A stretch of DNA of 64,000 nt from Lathyrus oleraceus (Eukaryota > Streptophyta > Magnoliopsida > Fabales > Fabaceae), in NCBI RefSeq assembly GCF_024323335.1, contig NC_066583.1:373059175-373123174 (forward strand), read 5' to 3'. Every line of letters begins with the position of its first letter. The first letter of the stretch is position 1. The translations under genes and the position numbers were made by a program. This document shows positions 36,844 to 50,224 of this stretch, piece by piece. The notes beneath the pieces were generated by a model. It was not told the DNA's origin, did not search any database, and saw nothing but the letters and a program-made list of their open reading frames with translations.

Positions 36844-39800
36844 TGTAACACCTCAAAATTTGCCCTCCTCTCTTGGGACTAGCTTAGCATATTGCATTTT
36901 ATTTCTTAGGACATTAGTCATTGCATCTTTGCATATCATGTGGTAACATTGAGTAAGTCATCCTCCTAAGTCTTGTTCAGAAGATGGAGAGGTTAAGAGA
37001 TGCAGGCCTGAGGGTCTCATGAATTGATCACTAGCCATCTGAGGGTTTGTGCTTCAATTAGGGTTCTTGGTTCCTCAAGGAGATTGATCTCTATCTTGGT
37101 TGAAATGGTACATCATCATCATCATGGTCTTATCATCACCAAGAGATTCATTGTGCTTGATCAGTTCCTTGGGATTAGGGTTTTGACCTCTGGTCAACCC
37201 TAATCAACTGCATTGTGCCAATCAGGGTTTGTCAAGGAGATGGGGTCTTCATTGAGAGAGGGATCATCATATGGTTATATTGAGCTTGTGGAGGCTAGGG
37301 TTTCATCCTTGGAGCCATTTCATCAGGAGATTGAGGCTCAAGCTCAACAGTCAAGCTGAAATTCATCTATCAACTGAAAAAGTCAACCACAAGTCAACTG
37401 ATGGATTTGGAGGTGGGAGAGGGTTAGAAACACTTCATTCATGTCCAAACAAGTTTCATTTGAAATTTCAAACATCAACATTGAAGAAAATAAAGTCAGA
37501 TGAAAAGTTTCCAAAAATAGAAAGTGACTTGTAATTCAAAATTGCCAAAAATGGAAAGGTTTTCTCCTCAAGATTACATGTCCAAAAATGCTTAAAATGA
37601 AATTTTGTCCAACATGAAAGTTGTAGATCTTGTTCTCCCATTTCCAAAAAGTCCAAGAACATGAATTTCTCATGTGTGGTTGGCAAGTTATGGATCAATC
37701 TTGGTCAATAAAATTTGAACTTCAAAAGTGCATAACTTTTGAACCAAAAGGCCAAATGAGATGGTTCTTTTTGTAACATTCTTGTTTTAACATGAGCTAT
37801 CCAATTCATGCATCATGAACCATGCATTTCCATTACAAAATTTTGGCATTTTCATTTGAATTCCATTTGAATTTTGGAGGGAAAAGTCTAATTTGAAAAA
37901 TAAGCATTGTCCATGCATTCCGACATTGGCATTTGGCTCCAAATTGATTTTTGAGGTGAATTAAGCACAGATTCATGCACTGTAGCATTGGTTATCACAC
38001 ATTAAGGTGCATTTGCAAATTAGCCATTACACCTTCATTTCATTAATCTCTTTGGCATGGCTTAATCTTGATTAGCAAACATGATTAACAGACCATATAT
38101 ATATTGCAAATCATAACAGAAAATTGGATTAACTTGGCATAATTTCCAGATCTGAACTTTTTCTTCATTGTGCTCTCAAACTCTTCCTTGAAGATTCATC
38201 AAAATTCTTCACAAACCTTGCTATTTCCACGATTGAATCATCATCTACAACCATAACTGAGTTGGATTGAAGCAAGATTGCAAGGATTTTGAGCTGATTC
38301 TTGAACTGTTGAAGCTAGCATCATCAATGGCAACTGTAGATTTGAGCAAGATCAAGCAAGACCGAGCATCCAACATTCATCCAAATCATCATACTAGCAT
38401 TGAAGATCATCTGTGTTTGCTTCTCAAGGCTCGAAAGTCACGAATTCAGTTCTGCAATCTCTTGAAGGTAAGATTTCGAATCTAACAATTCATGCAATTA
38501 GGATATGCATGTTGTAGATCTTGAATCCATGAGTATTCTGAGCTTTGTGGCATTAATTTTCATCAAGATTTGAGTGAGATATGTTGAATATAAGATTGAT
38601 GTGTGAATTTTCTTTTACTCGATCCAGACATGATAGTGAGAATTAGGATAAATTGAGTTGAGATTGTTGATGTACGTGCAAAGACGAGTGCAATGATGTA
38701 TCGTTTGTGAATTTCTGTGAACAATTGTTCTTGAGTGTATGAATGATGAAGAACATCGCATGAACCCTATGATTTCTGTCCAGAATACGCGTTTGATCCA
38801 TTTTTGCCTTGCCTGCATTCGTTCCCCTGTTATTTGCTCATGTATTGGACCACGTGTCCTGGTCCTTAAGTGAAACGCAGCGTTTCACTTTGTGAGCACG
38901 CCTCAATTTGAAAACCTAGCCGGTTCGATCCCTGGCTCATGTAAATTCCATTTTTGCCTTGCCTTTTATTTCTTTTGCCATGCTATTCATGTACAAGCCT
39001 TTCCATGTGTTTTTTTTATTTTTCTCTTCACTTCCAAAAATCATAAGTCCATGAATACTTATCCAAATCACATGAGGTTTTTTGCATAATGTTCATCATG
39101 ATGTCTTATATTTTATGGTGATTTTTCCAGAATTTGTGCACGCGTGGATTTTAATTTTGGCTAGGGATTGTGTGTACATGTGTTTTCTTGACATGCCTTG
39201 CCATTTTGATTTTGAAATGATGAGTTTTGATCCAATAAACTTGAAACTTTGCATGCTTAAAATAGACACCTTAATGGTCATTTTGGTATAGAGTTTGCAT
39301 TTTTCTCATTTCTGGTTGATGCTTTATGACATGATTAATGTAGGTGTGACAATGTGTGTCACACCATTGCTTGCTTGACTTGTTGATTTTATTTTCCATG
39401 CCATTTCAATTCCAAATGATGTGAATTTTTGCATGATGCTACTTCTTGATGTTAGGATTTCTTGTGAATTTTTGTGGAATTTTTGGAATGATTTCCAATT
39501 TGTTTGAGATTTTCTCTTCTGGCTTGTCATTTGTGGACCTTTTGATAGTCATGAACTTAGATGATTTGTGAAATGCTTGATGTTTATCATATGAACTTGA
39601 AATTTTGCACATTGATTCTAGACACTTGGAAGTTTATTGTGGATTTGATTTGATGCATTTATCATGTTTGGATTCTGTTTTAGGCTTGTGTGAAGTTGAT
39701 GCATGAAATTGTGCCCTAATCGAGCTTGTTTGTGCATACCTTGCCTTATGGAATTTATTTGCCTTGCTTCCACTTGTCCAAATGATTTGATTTTTGGTAT

Positions 39801-41842
39801 GATGATCATGTGATGAATGCTGTTTAGCCATGATTTTTCTTGAGATTTATTGAATTATTTTTGAGCTAGTTTGGATTGGTTCATTCTGTTTGCTTCTATG
39901 AGCTTTCAAATTGCATGCTTTGCCTTCTTTGCCTTATGAAATGATTTTGGTGAATGTTATGGACATGAGACCACTTGGATGATGTTCTCATTTGATTGAA
40001 ATTGATTTATGCCAATTTTCATGTTCTGTTTTGAATTATTTCTCCCTCTTTGACCCTAGGCCTTGTCCTAGTGGTTAGTGCTTATGTTTGAGTTGTGTTT
40101 TCAGGACAAGAAGCATATGGCCTTGAGGAGTTTGATTCATTTGCTCATTTGGATTGCTATTTGATTGATGTTGATTAACATTGAGTTGTTTTGTAGGTGG
40201 ATTAGCTCCTTTGAGTTGAGCTTGTGCTTTGCTTTGATGCATAGCTTGCACTTGTTGTCTGTTTGACTTTGTACAATTAACTGTTGACTTTTAGTTTGTC
40301 TGTTTGACTGTTTGAGTTGTGTACTAACTGAGCTAGATTGTTTTCAGGTACATTAGTTGCTATAGTTCTTTTGAACTTGCTTTTGCTGTTGCTTGGTTGC
40401 TTAACCAATTGAGGTAGAATTCACTAACTTCATGTAGTCTGGAAGACCTGGCCTGTTACTTGGTCAGACACCTGTCTGAAGTCCTCCTTAAGAGGCAATG
40501 CTTGTGAATGTTTATCTTTGTGCCAAGCAGGAAAAGACCTTTGATAAGGCAATTGGCAGATACAAGAGATGTGCAATCCATCTCCTGCTATTCGGTCGAG
40601 TCATCCCTTTGCTCACACAACTGGTGTTGATGCATTGTGGATATTAACCCAAGATCTATGTTGAGTCAGTCATAAGTGTAGAAGGGTTCCCACTTTCTGA
40701 ACCCACACTTCCTTTGTCTAAAGCTCTCCCAGGCCAGGGATAAGAGCTGTGAGGCACACCCCTCACTTCCTATTTCATCTGCTTCACCCTAACTCTCAAT
40801 GTTAGGGTTAAGAGCTAACATCACCTGATACAGTTAGCTTGCTTTTGCAGCCTAACCCTTGTGTGAGCCCACTTTGTCTATATATAGTGTGTGCTAATTG
40901 TGTGTATGTTTGCTTGGTTTTGATTATGCTTGCATGCTTTGCTTTGCCTGTTTAAGATAGCTTGCTGCCTGTGCAAGTTAGATAGAAAACTCAACCTAGG
41001 ACCATTGTGGAATACATGATAACTATTAGGCTCGAGTCAGTCTCCCTTCTAGTTAGTCATTTCCCAGTCTCTGGTTAGGAGAAAGTTTCTCCCATGTTAA
41101 GGGGAACTACGTTGCCCTGATCCTCATACCAGATGAGGTACGTAGGCAGGAGGTCGTACGAGATCTCTCCGGGCACCCTTTTTTTCTTTTTGTGTGTGTT
41201 TGCTTGACAGTTATTAAGCTCGAGTTCCCGACTCCCTATTAACTTGTTGTTGGTTATCCTTCTTGTGTGTGTTAGGAGATGGATGTAAGCCCAACGATTG
41301 GCATTCCGTATCCTGTTGTTGTGTGCTTGGAGTCCGATATAAGTCCAGCAAGTGGCATTTGGTTTCCAGTGTGGGTTTGTTTGGTTCGGAGACTGATGTA
41401 AGTCCAGCGATTGGCATTCGGTTTCCATGTTTGCCTGTTTGCGTGTGTTTTGTTTCGGCGTGCGTGAGCCGAACTACGGTAGCTCTGATTCTCATTCCAG
41501 ATGAGATACGTAAGCATAGGATGCGATATCCTAGCGAGCCCTTTCCCCTCTTCCTCCACCTGTGTTGTTTCCAGTGTGTGTGTGCATTCTTTTGAGTAGT
41601 GTTTAGCAACCTTTCTTCTATTCTTTTGAGCGTGGATCCCGTCGAGTACGACGGATGCGTAGGGGTGCTAATACCTTCCCTTCGCATAACCGACTCCCGA
41701 TCCCATCTCTCTTTGGTCACGAGACCATGTCTTTTCCAGGTTTACTTCGAGCGTTTCCTTTCCCTCTTTGGGATAAATAACGCACGGTGGCGGCTCTATT
41801 TGTTTTGTTTTAGCCCGTCGGTTGTTTTTCGCAGATGCGACA
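36844..41842 (+). repeat. 5' LTR of Ogre C (4999 bp)
   Basis: Begins TGTAACACCTCAAAATTTGC and ends GCAGATGCGACA, directly before the primer-binding site. The length fits Ogre LTRs (about 5 kb). The start matches 63365 onward. The distal part contains two CAGATGAGGTACGTAGG / CAGATGAGATACGTAAGC-type blocks (about 41130 and 41505). ORFs inside are spurious. Confidence 0.93.
40879..40887 (+). promoter_or_regulatory. Candidate TATA box in the Ogre C LTR
   Basis: TATATATAG lies about 955 bp before the LTR end in otherwise GC-balanced sequence. A start site some 30 bp downstream would leave roughly 0.9 kb of R-U5. It is motif-based only. Confidence 0.35.
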
Positions 41843-41844
41843 GC

Positions 41845-41862
41845 TGGCGACTCTGCTGGGGA
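41845..41862 (+). other. Primer-binding site of Ogre C (tRNA-Arg-like)
   Basis: TGGCGACTCTGCTGGGGA starts 2 nt after the LTR end. From memory it corresponds to the tRNA-Arg-complementary primer site reported for Ogre elements. Confidence 0.82.
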
Positions 41863-42894
41863 TCCATAGAAGTTGACCTATTGCTGGTCCATCTTCCCTA
41901 AGCGAGTCTCTCCTAGCGTTCTAGGATAGTTTAGGTTGCTTGTGTTGCTCTATTTATTGCATTTATTATTCTGTTGCGTATATATTTGCATAAATGTTTG
42001 CATGCATCATACTATCATTTTGCTGTCCTCTGTACAGGTGGTTCCTCTGTTTTGGGGGTGGGTGTCCTGAGTGGGGCTAAAACCCAGGCCCGAGTATACA
42101 TCTAGGATTAGTGTGGTCTCACGTTCCTCATTTGCTTTATCAGCATATTGTTGTAACGTGACATACCATAAGCCGGACGAGGTTCACTGGAGAGTGCTCT
42201 TCCTTTGTGGGGTTTTCCACTTTAGTTGGGTTACCTCTTTTGAGCTGTTGACTTCGGTGAGCGTTCTTTCCCGGATCTTTGGTTTAGACGATCTTAAGAG
42301 AGCTACAAAGGCACACCCGAAAGGGCAAACCCGTTGAGTATCTTTGCCCGATTGTCGAGACCATTATCCGCCTTAGGATGACCTGACTAGAATTTACCTG
42401 TGAGGGGAGGGTTGATTCTTACAGATGCATGTTCTGATGGTGACTTTGATGGTGAATAATGGTTCAGTTCTTGATCAGAGTCCTATTTATAAGTCGGATT
42501 TATGGATATTTATTTCCGAGACGCCGGAGTTCTGTCCGTGGTATTTATCAGTGGGGATCCGTTTATTTCAGGATTCCCCGGGCTGGTTCAGATGATTTTG
42601 TGGTTATCAGATCAGTGGTTCTCTGTGATGATGATGGTGATGTATCTTTCGGTTCCGTTTATTTCGGAACCCTGAGTCGGATTTGTGGTTACATATTCCT
42701 TCAGATGGTTGTGATCAGTTCAGAGGCCGCAACTCAGGGCAGAAGATGTTCAGATGACTTGGAGGATGGCACAACGCATTGCATTCATTCATCAGCATCA
42801 TCACATTTTGCATTTACTTGCATCTAACTCATGTTTATCCATATGCAGGGACATTTTGACTGAGATCCTGGTTGAGAGACTTCTTCGCTCAGAC
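41863..42894 (+). other. Leader of Ogre C between PBS and ORF1
   Basis: About 1 kb with no recognisable protein. Repeated text near GGATTTATGGATATTTATTTC / GGATTTGTGGTTACATATTCC suggests internal duplication. An acceptor-like CCATATGCAG at about 42839-42848 precedes ORF1. Confidence 0.5.
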
Positions 42895-43799
42895 ATGAGG
42901 ACCGGTTTGAAGGACGATGTTGTCTACAGCTTCTTTGACCCAGAGATCGGTATGCTGAGAGATATGATAACATTGATTACACCCGACCATGTGGGGATGT
43001 TCAGGGAGGCATACAGTGGTATTTTGAAGTTGGTTTTCAGGCTCACAGACAGTGATAGGAGCGCCATCTATACTCTTCTCCAGTTTTATGACCCGGGTTT
43101 GAGGTGTTTCGTCTTCCCGGATTATTTGTTGGGACCTCTGATGGAAGACTATGCTAGCATCCTGGGTATTCAGATCCGAGATCAAATTCCTTTCTTTGCC
43201 ACTAAGGTGGAGCCTGATGTTATGGAGATTTCTCGTGCTCTTTATTTGAGCCCGGAAGTGACAAAGGGGGGTTTGAAGGAGAAGGGAAAGTTACCTGGTT
43301 TTCATCTGAGTTTCTTGGAGGCTAAAGCCAAGGAACATGCTGCTGTGGGTAATTGGAAGATTGTCTGTGCCTTGATTGCTGTGAGCATTTATGGGACCAT
43401 CTTGTTTCCTAATCAGAAGAGCTTTGTGGACCATAATGCTATTAGATTGTTTATACAGAGGAATCCTATCCCTACTCTGGTTGGAGATGTCTATTACTCG
43501 GTTCATAACAGGAACGAGAAACGGCGTGGAGGATTGATCCGGTGTTGTGCTCAGCTATTGCATAAGTGGTTCATGGGGTACTTGCCTTCCAGAGGTGCCT
43601 TTGCTTGTCTTGATCCTACGGTCAAGTGGTCAGTCAGGTTGATGGGTTTGCGAGCCACTGATATAGCTTGGACTCATAACGGTATGGCTGGACGGGATTT
43701 CATATATAGCTGTGGGAGCTTTCCCAATGTGCCTCTTATAGGAGTTCAGGGTTGTATTAATTACAATCCAACGCTTCTTAGGAGACAAATGGGGTTTGC
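42895..43799 (+). pseudogene. Ogre ORF1, 5' part (interrupted by element D)
   Basis: The frame is open upstream to 42754, but the best start is the ATG at 42895 (MRTGLKDDVVYSFF). The encoded text, with RSAIYTLLQFYDPGLRCFVFPDYLLGPLMEDY-type blocks, resembles the legume ORF1 / DUF7745-like family found ahead of gag in Ogre (family name from memory). Its function is unknown and it is not gag. The reading frame stops being native at the TTTGC target site; the element tail adds only a few spurious residues before a stop at 43813. The rest of ORF1 resumes at 52125 in frame. Confidence 0.82.
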
Positions 43800-45703
43800 T
43801 GTAACACCCTTCTAAAATACCCCAATAATTAATTAATTCAACAAAATATAAATCAGAGTAGATATGCAATTTAAGGGTGTCACACTTGACACTTCACACC
43901 ATTCACCATAATAACCTGTCATGCTCATTTATTAATCAAAATAAAACATTGCACAATTCGCAGCGGATAGAGATCTAATCAATCATGCAAACCATGTAAC
44001 ACATTACATGTAAAGTTGTTCAACAACCAAAATGAAAACAAAGTAAAACATCCCGTCCCGATGTTACATCTACCAGAGCATGACCCACTAAGGAACTACA
44101 CTAGACTCCAAGCACTAGCTTCTACTCAATCACTGCTCGTTACCTGAAACATAGTTGTAAGGGTGAGTTCCTCAATCGATATAATAAGCATTATAAAATA
44201 TCATGTAATGCTAAGTAATTTAACATATTTCATCACCCAAATCAGATCACACATTCAGCAACGGCAACATCAACTCAAAATCATAATCATACTCAACCCA
44301 ACACAAAACACACGTATAATATTGGAATACATCCATTCATATTATACGCCATACATACATTATGCAATGAGACTCCATGCATGCGGTACCGACTATTCGT
44401 GAACACATAGTTCAACCTCACCGATCAAACCCAGATACGGCTACCAAGCTCACTAGTCCCACTCATTTGAGACCTAGTGACTCACTCACTAATTCCTCAC
44501 CATGGGAATTAGCTACCACCCCAAGGGCTATGCTATGCACGCTAAATCACCTAGCATGCAAACATCAACAACAATCCACAATAATTCACTCACTAATTCC
44601 TCACCATGGGAATTAGCTACCACCATAAAGGCCATACTATACACGCTAAATCACCTAGCATGCAACATCAACAACAATCCACAATGGACATATGCTCACA
44701 CTCTAAGCCATAAACAATCCATTCAAAATTGCATACATAACAGATACATTCACAGTATTATGCATACCATCATACATCATCAGCATATTTATCACAGAAT
44801 CATATTCATATCATGCCAAATAATAAATCACAGTATTAGCACACTCTACTAATACCTATACTGCTCAAAACAACGGGAAATGATCCCTACTATATCATAC
44901 ACCAATATAGGCCAAACGTCAAATATGTACACAATATTTGAATATCAATTTTCCACTTTCCAAACAGTGTTAACCGGTTAACGCCCTGGGTTAACCGGTT
45001 AACGCAAAACAGAACACGCTTCCTGGCACATTTTAACAGTGTTAACCGGTTAACGCCCTGGGTTAACCGGTTAACGCAAGACAGACAGCAATTTCTCATA
45101 ATTCATAACAGTGTTAACCGGTTAACACCCTGGGTTAACCGGTTAACGCAGAACAGAAAGCTGTTCCTGCGCTAACACGAAAACAGAATGCAGATTTCCC
45201 GCATTTCTCGCCGTCGGAGGACTTCCGGACCTCCGATTTCCATTCCGTAAAAAGCTACACGTCCAGAAATTTACGACTCACCCACATATAGATTCAATTA
45301 CAGTTTTAACATAACTTATTCATCACAATTCACAGCATTCCTCATCCCAATTAGGGTCAATTCAATGGCTTATTACTACCCATTACATGTTAACCCATAA
45401 TACCCATTAAACGACGATAAACCCCCCTTACCTGAGTTAATCCGGCAAATCCTTTAGCTTCAAGCTTTTCCCTTCTTCAACCCTTGTTCTCTTGCTCTTC
45501 CTCCTTGCCCTTTTCTCACTTTCTGTCGCTTCTCTGATTTTCACGTGAAAAACCCTTTTTACCAAATGGAACTCTTTATATATATATTCCAACTTTATTA
45601 TTCCAATAATAATAATCCAATAATATTCCAATTATTTAATTAAATTAATAAATATACTATTAACTTAAATTAAATAATTATCATATTTTATCGGGGTGTT
45701 ACA
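43800..45703 (-). repeat. 3' LTR of element D (1904 bp)
   Basis: TGTAACACCC... on the plus strand to ...GGGTGTTACA at 45703. It holds a 25-bp segment (about 43834-43859) absent from the other LTR. A diverged internal duplication around CTCACTAATTCCTCACCATG occurs at 44483-44500 and 44587-44606. It carries the GTTAACCGGTTAAC array. Confidence 0.96.
44969..45147. repeat. Six GTTAACCGGTTAAC palindromes in three 72-bp units (3' LTR of D)
   Basis: 14-bp perfect palindromes start at 44969, 44990, 45041, 45062, 45113 and 45134. Each pair is 21 bp apart and pairs repeat every 72 bp. The 7-bp spacer within a pair is GCCCTGG (ACCCTGG in the last). Two copies of a palindrome can also pair with each other, giving a 14-bp hairpin with a 7-nt loop in RNA. 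Confidence 0.95.
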
Positions 45704-45720
45704 ACTCTCCCCCACTAAAA
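45704..45720 (-). other. Polypurine tract of element D
   Basis: On the minus strand TTTTAGTGGGGGAGAGT directly precedes the 3' LTR start TGTAACACC. It is the expected plus-strand primer site. Confidence 0.9.
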
Positions 45721-45745
45721 GAGTTTTCGTCCTCGAAAACATACC
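45721..45745 (-). other. Spacer between gag-pol stop and purine tract of D
   Basis: Only about 25 bp, reading CGAGGACGAAAAC-like text on the minus strand. There is no 3' UTR hairpin array of the kind seen in the Ogres. Confidence 0.7.
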
Positions 45746-48700
45746 TCAAGCGAATAACTCTAGATAAGACTCCTTCATCTGATTCTCAAGTTCCCAAATC
45801 ACATTGCCACCTGCTGGTCCTCCCCAAGCTACCTTTACCAAAGCAATCTCTTTACCCCGCAACTGCTTCAACTCTCGATCCTCTATCCTCATAGGTGATG
45901 TTTCAACAGTCAGGTTATCTCTCACCTGTACATCATCTACTTGGACCACATGCGACGGATCAGGAATGTACCTCCTCAACTGAGACACATGAAAAACCTC
46001 ATGCAAATTCGCAAGTGACGGCGGTAAAGCGATACGATAGGCTACCTCCCCTATCCTCTCCAAAATCTGATAAGGACCAACAAATCGAGGTGTCAACTTC
46101 TTCGACTTCAAAGCTCGACCAACCCCAGTTATCGGAGTAACACGAAGAAACACATGATCTCCCTCTTGAAACTCAAGTGACTTCCTCCTCTTGTCGTGAT
46201 AACTCTTCTGACGACTCTGAGCAATCCTCATCTTCTCCTGAATCATCTTAATCTTTTCCGTAGTTTGTTGAACAATCTCCGGTCCAACCACAGCACTCTC
46301 ACCGGACTCATACCAACATAAAGGTGTCCGACATCTCCTACCATACAAAGCTTCAAACGGTGCCATACCAATACTCGAATGAAAACTATTGTTGTAGGTA
46401 AACTCAATCAAAGGTAAATAACAATCCCAAGCACCTCCTTTTTCCAAAACACAAGCTCTCAAAAGATCCTCCAGTGACTGAATCGTCCTCTCAGTCTGAC
46501 CATCAGTCTGCGGATGATATGCAGAACTCAATCTCAGCTTAGTTCCCAAAGCCCTCTGCAAACCTTCCCAGAACTTCGATGTAAATCTAGGATCTCTGTC
46601 CGAAACAATACTCGACGGAATACCATGCAAACTTACAATTTTCTCGATATACAACTCAGCTAATCTCTCTAACGGAGAATCCATTCTGATCGGAATGAAA
46701 TGAGTCGATTTTGTCAATCTGTCAACAATCACCCAAATAGCTTCAAAATTCTTAATTGTCCTCGGTAAACCAGAAACAAAATCCATACTGATACTATCCC
46801 ACTTCCACTCTGAAATAGCCAACGGTTGCATTAGCCCAAACGGCTTCTGATGCTCAATCTTTGACTTCTGACAAGTCAAACAAGAATAAACAAAACTCGC
46901 AATTTCTCTTTTCATTCCCGGCCACCAAAATAACTTTTTCAAATCATGATACATCTTCGTAGCCCCAGGATGAATACTCAAGCCACTACGATGTCCTTCC
47001 TCAAGAATACTCTTCTTAAGTTCGGTAACATCCGGAATACACACCCGATTACCAAATTTCAAAACACCATTCTTATCAACTCTGAATTCACCACCTTGAC
47101 CTTGATTCACTAGAGTCAACTTATCAACCAAAAGCACATCGGATTTCTGACCCTCTCTAATCTCATCCAGAATACCACTCATTAACTTCAACATTCCCAA
47201 TTTAACACTATTGTGAGTACTCTCACACACCAAACTCAAGTCCCTAAACTGCTCAATTAAATCCAATTCCTTAATCATTAACATAGACATATGCAATGAT
47301 TTCCGACTCAATGCATCAGCCACTACGTTTGCTTTACCCGGATGGTAATTCAAACCAAAGTCATAATCCTTCAGAAACTCTAACCATCTCCTCTGTCTCA
47401 TATTCAGCTCTTTCTGATCAAACAAATACTTTAAACTTTTATGGTCACTGAAAACCTCAAATCTTGACCCGTACAAGTAATGCCTCCATAACTTCAGAAC
47501 AAATACCACAACTGCCAACTCTAAATCGTGTGTCGGATAGTTCCTCTCATGAACCTTCAGTTGTCTCGAAGCATAAGCTACAACCTGCTTATTCTGCATC
47601 AAAACACCACCCAAACCCAACAATGAAGCATCACAGTAAACCTCAAATGGTTCCGATGGACTTGGTAATATCAGAATAGGAGCAGTAGTTAACCTTCTCT
47701 TTAACTCTTGGAAACCTTCTTCACATTTTGAGTCCCAAACAAACGCTTTCCCCTTTCTAGTCAACATCGTCAACGGTAACGCCAACTTAGAAAATCCCTC
47801 AATGAATTTCCTATAATAACCTGCAAGTCCAAGAAAACTCCTTATCTCAGAAACTGACTTCGGAGCTTCCCACTTAGATACCGCTTCTATCTTAGAAGGA
47901 TCAACAGCAACACCACCTCTTGAAATCACATGACCAAGAAAACTAACCTCTTCTAACCAAAATTCACACTTGGACAGTTTAGCAAATAACTTCTTTTCTC
48001 GTAGAACTCCTAAAACCACTCTCAAATGTTCAGCATGCTCTTCTTCAGATTTCGAATACACCAAAATATCGTCAATAAACACCACAACAAACTTGTCTAG
48101 GTACGGATGGAAAATCCTATTCATATACTCCATAAATACCCCAGGCGCATTAGTCACACCAAAAGGCATTACAGAATACTCATAATGTCCATACCTTGTT
48201 CTGAAAGCAGTCTTCTGAATATCCTCAGTTTTCACACGTATCTGATGATACCCCGACCTCAAATCTATTTTGCTGAACACACTCGCACCAACCAACTGAT
48301 CCATCAAATCATCAATCCTCGGCAAAGGATACCGATTCTTGATCGTCACTTTATTCAGTTGCCTGTAGTCCACACACAACCTCATAGTACCTTCTTTCTT
48401 CTTAACCAATAACACTGGTGCGCCCCACGGTGACACACCCGGACGAATAAATTTCTTATCCAACAGATCTTCCAGCTGACTCTTCAATTCAGCTAACTCA
48501 ACAGCAGACATACGGTACGGAGCCATCGATATCGGCCTAGTACCAGGTACCAAATCAATCGAGAACTCAACCTCACGCTCTGGCGGTAATTCATTCACTT
48601 CTTCAGGAAACACGTCAGGAAAATCACACACCACGGCTAGATCGCAAATCACCAGTTTATCTTTAGCTTCCAAAGTCGCTAACAGCATAAACAACTCTGC

Positions 48701-50116
48701 CCCATCTGCTACTGCCTCATTCACCTGCCTTGCTGATAGAAACAAACTCTTTCCTTCCTCAATCTCAGGAAAAATCACAGTCTTATCAAAACAGTTGATA
48801 TAAACTCGGTTAAACACCAACCAGTTCATACCCAGGATAACATCAATCTGCACTAGGGGAAGACACACGAGGTCCATCCCAAAGTCTCTACCAAAAATAC
48901 TCAAAGGGCAATTTAAACAAACTGAAGTAGTAGTCACTGAACCCTTCGCAGGAGTATCAATCACCATACTCCCATGCATCTCAGATATCTCTAATTTAAG
49001 TTTCACAGCACAATCCAAAGATATAAAGGAATGAGTCGCACATGTGTCAATAATAGCTACAAGAGGAAAGCCATTAATATAACACGTACCTCGGATCAAA
49101 CGATCATCTGCAGAAGTCTCAGAACCCGATAAAGCAAAGACCTTACCTCCCGACTGGTTCTCTTTCTTCGGCTTAGGACACTGTGGACTGATATGACCCA
49201 CCTCTCCACAGTTGAAACAAGTCATAGTCTTCAACCGGCACTCTGCAGCCAAGTGTACACCTTTGCCACACTTGAAACACTTCTTCTCAGTACTGGTACA
49301 CTCATGGAAACGATGTCCCGCCTGACCACATCTGTAACACTTAGCAGGGGCACTGGAGTCTCCCCCACTAGGTCTCCTCATCCCACTCTGTCTCTGGAAA
49401 CCTTTGCCAGCTGCATACGGCTTCCCACGATCATTCTGATTCTTGCCTTTCCTATCAACCCTCTGCTGATAGCTCTCCGCTCTGGCCTTGGTATCCTGTT
49501 CGAAAATCCTGCAACAGTCGACCAAGTCAGAAAACACTCTAATCCGCTGATACCCAATAGCCTGCTTGATCTCGGGACGTAACCCGTTCTCAAACTTCAC
49601 ACATTTTGAAAATTCCCCAGTAGCCTCATCATAGGGAGTGTAATACTTCGACAGCTCTGTGAACTTAGCAGCATACTCAGTAACAGACCGGTTGCCCTGC
49701 TTCAATTCTAAGAACTCTATCTCTTTCTTTCCTCTGACATCCTCTGGAAAGTACTTCCTCAGGAATCTCTCTCTGAACACCGCCCAAGTGATCTCAGCAC
49801 TCCCAGCAGCTTCCAACTCAGTGCGGGTAGCAACCCACCAATCATCTGCTTCCTCTGACAGCATATGCGTACCGAACCTGACCTTCTGGTTATCGACACA
49901 CTCAGTCACTCGAAAGATCCTCTCGATCTCCTTCAACCACTTCTGAGCACCATCTGGATCGTATGCTCCCTTGAACATTGGAGGATTATTCTTCTGGAAC
50001 TCACTCAGTTGACGAGCAGCTCCCAATCCCACAACATTCGGATTCCCTCCAAGTACTCCAGCTAGCATACCCAGAGCCTCAGCAATCGCAGCATCGTCTC
50101 TACCTCTTCCAGCCAT
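45746..50116 (-). CDS. Gag-Pol polyprotein of element D (1456 aa, uninterrupted)
   Basis: Domains in order: gag core about 55-170 ([25 protein letters not shown]); three CCHC knuckles at about 260-313; aspartic protease with ATHSFIS at about 355-370; RT about 520-720 ([20 protein letters not shown], catalytic FIDDILVYS near 680); RNase H about 825-935 ([20 protein letters not shown]); integrase zinc motif about 1042-1082; catalytic core with SMDFVSGLP (about 1112), SDRDPRF (about 1173) and [17 protein letters not shown] (about 1205); C-terminal [13 protein letters not shown] followed by a chromodomain-like tail (LVKVAWGG...WELENQMKE). This layout is the Tekay type of chromovirus. Frame and length are intact. 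One oddity is that the protease triad reads DTC instead of DTG/DSG (residues 357-359). It would direct copying and chromatin-targeted insertion of the element. Confidence 0.97.
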   Translation of the reverse strand: MAGRGRDDAAIAEALGMLAGVLGGNPNVVGLGAARQLSEFQKNNPPMFKGAYDPDGAQKWLKEIERIFRVTECVDNQKVRFGTHMLSEEADDWWVATRTELEAAGSAEITWAVFRERFLRKYFPEDVRGKKEIEFLELKQGNRSVTEYAAKFTELSKYYTPYDEATGEFSKCVKFENGLRPEIKQAIGYQRIRVFSDLVDCCRIFEQDTKARAESYQQRVDRKGKNQNDRGKPYAAGKGFQRQSGMRRPSGGDSSAPAKCYRCGQAGHRFHECTSTEKKCFKCGKGVHLAAECRLKTMTCFNCGEVGHISPQCPKPKKENQSGGKVFALSGSETSADDRLIRGTCYINGFPLVAIIDTCATHSFISLDCAVKLKLEISEMHGSMVIDTPAKGSVTTTSVCLNCPLSIFGRDFGMDLVCLPLVQIDVILGMNWLVFNRVYINCFDKTVIFPEIEEGKSLFLSARQVNEAVADGAELFMLLATLEAKDKLVICDLAVVCDFPDVFPEEVNELPPEREVEFSIDLVPGTRPISMAPYRMSAVELAELKSQLEDLLDKKFIRPGVSPWGAPVLLVKKKEGTMRLCVDYRQLNKVTIKNRYPLPRIDDLMDQLVGASVFSKIDLRSGYHQIRVKTEDIQKTAFRTRYGHYEYSVMPFGVTNAPGVFMEYMNRIFHPYLDKFVVVFIDDILVYSKSEEEHAEHLRVVLGVLREKKLFAKLSKCEFWLEEVSFLGHVISRGGVAVDPSKIEAVSKWEAPKSVSEIRSFLGLAGYYRKFIEGFSKLALPLTMLTRKGKAFVWDSKCEEGFQELKRRLTTAPILILPSPSEPFEVYCDASLLGLGGVLMQNKQVVAYASRQLKVHERNYPTHDLELAVVVFVLKLWRHYLYGSRFEVFSDHKSLKYLFDQKELNMRQRRWLEFLKDYDFGLNYHPGKANVVADALSRKSLHMSMLMIKELDLIEQFRDLSLVCESTHNSVKLGMLKLMSGILDEIREGQKSDVLLVDKLTLVNQGQGGEFRVDKNGVLKFGNRVCIPDVTELKKSILEEGHRSGLSIHPGATKMYHDLKKLFWWPGMKREIASFVYSCLTCQKSKIEHQKPFGLMQPLAISEWKWDSISMDFVSGLPRTIKNFEAIWVIVDRLTKSTHFIPIRMDSPLERLAELYIEKIVSLHGIPSSIVSDRDPRFTSKFWEGLQRALGTKLRLSSAYHPQTDGQTERTIQSLEDLLRACVLEKGGAWDCYLPLIEFTYNNSFHSSIGMAPFEALYGRRCRTPLCWYESGESAVVGPEIVQQTTEKIKMIQEKMRIAQSRQKSYHDKRRKSLEFQEGDHVFLRVTPITGVGRALKSKKLTPRFVGPYQILERIGEVAYRIALPPSLANLHEVFHVSQLRRYIPDPSHVVQVDDVQVRDNLTVETSPMRIEDRELKQLRGKEIALVKVAWGGPAGGNVIWELENQMKESYLELFA

Positions 50117-50224
50117 CTCTATTCTGAAAACCCAACAAGCTAAAACAATAAGTACTGATAGGGTTACACAACACCTATCACGTACAGGGAAACAGAATAA
50201 TTACGACTCGACTCGACCGACTAT

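Noticed and set aside
41075..41901. Several ORFs near the end of the Ogre C LTR
   Set aside because: Lie in LTR sequence with repeated blocks; no domain and no homology to known Ogre proteins.
44163..44852. ORFs duplicated at 50579-51268
   Set aside because: They are in the two LTRs of element D; duplication reflects the LTR pair, not a gene family.
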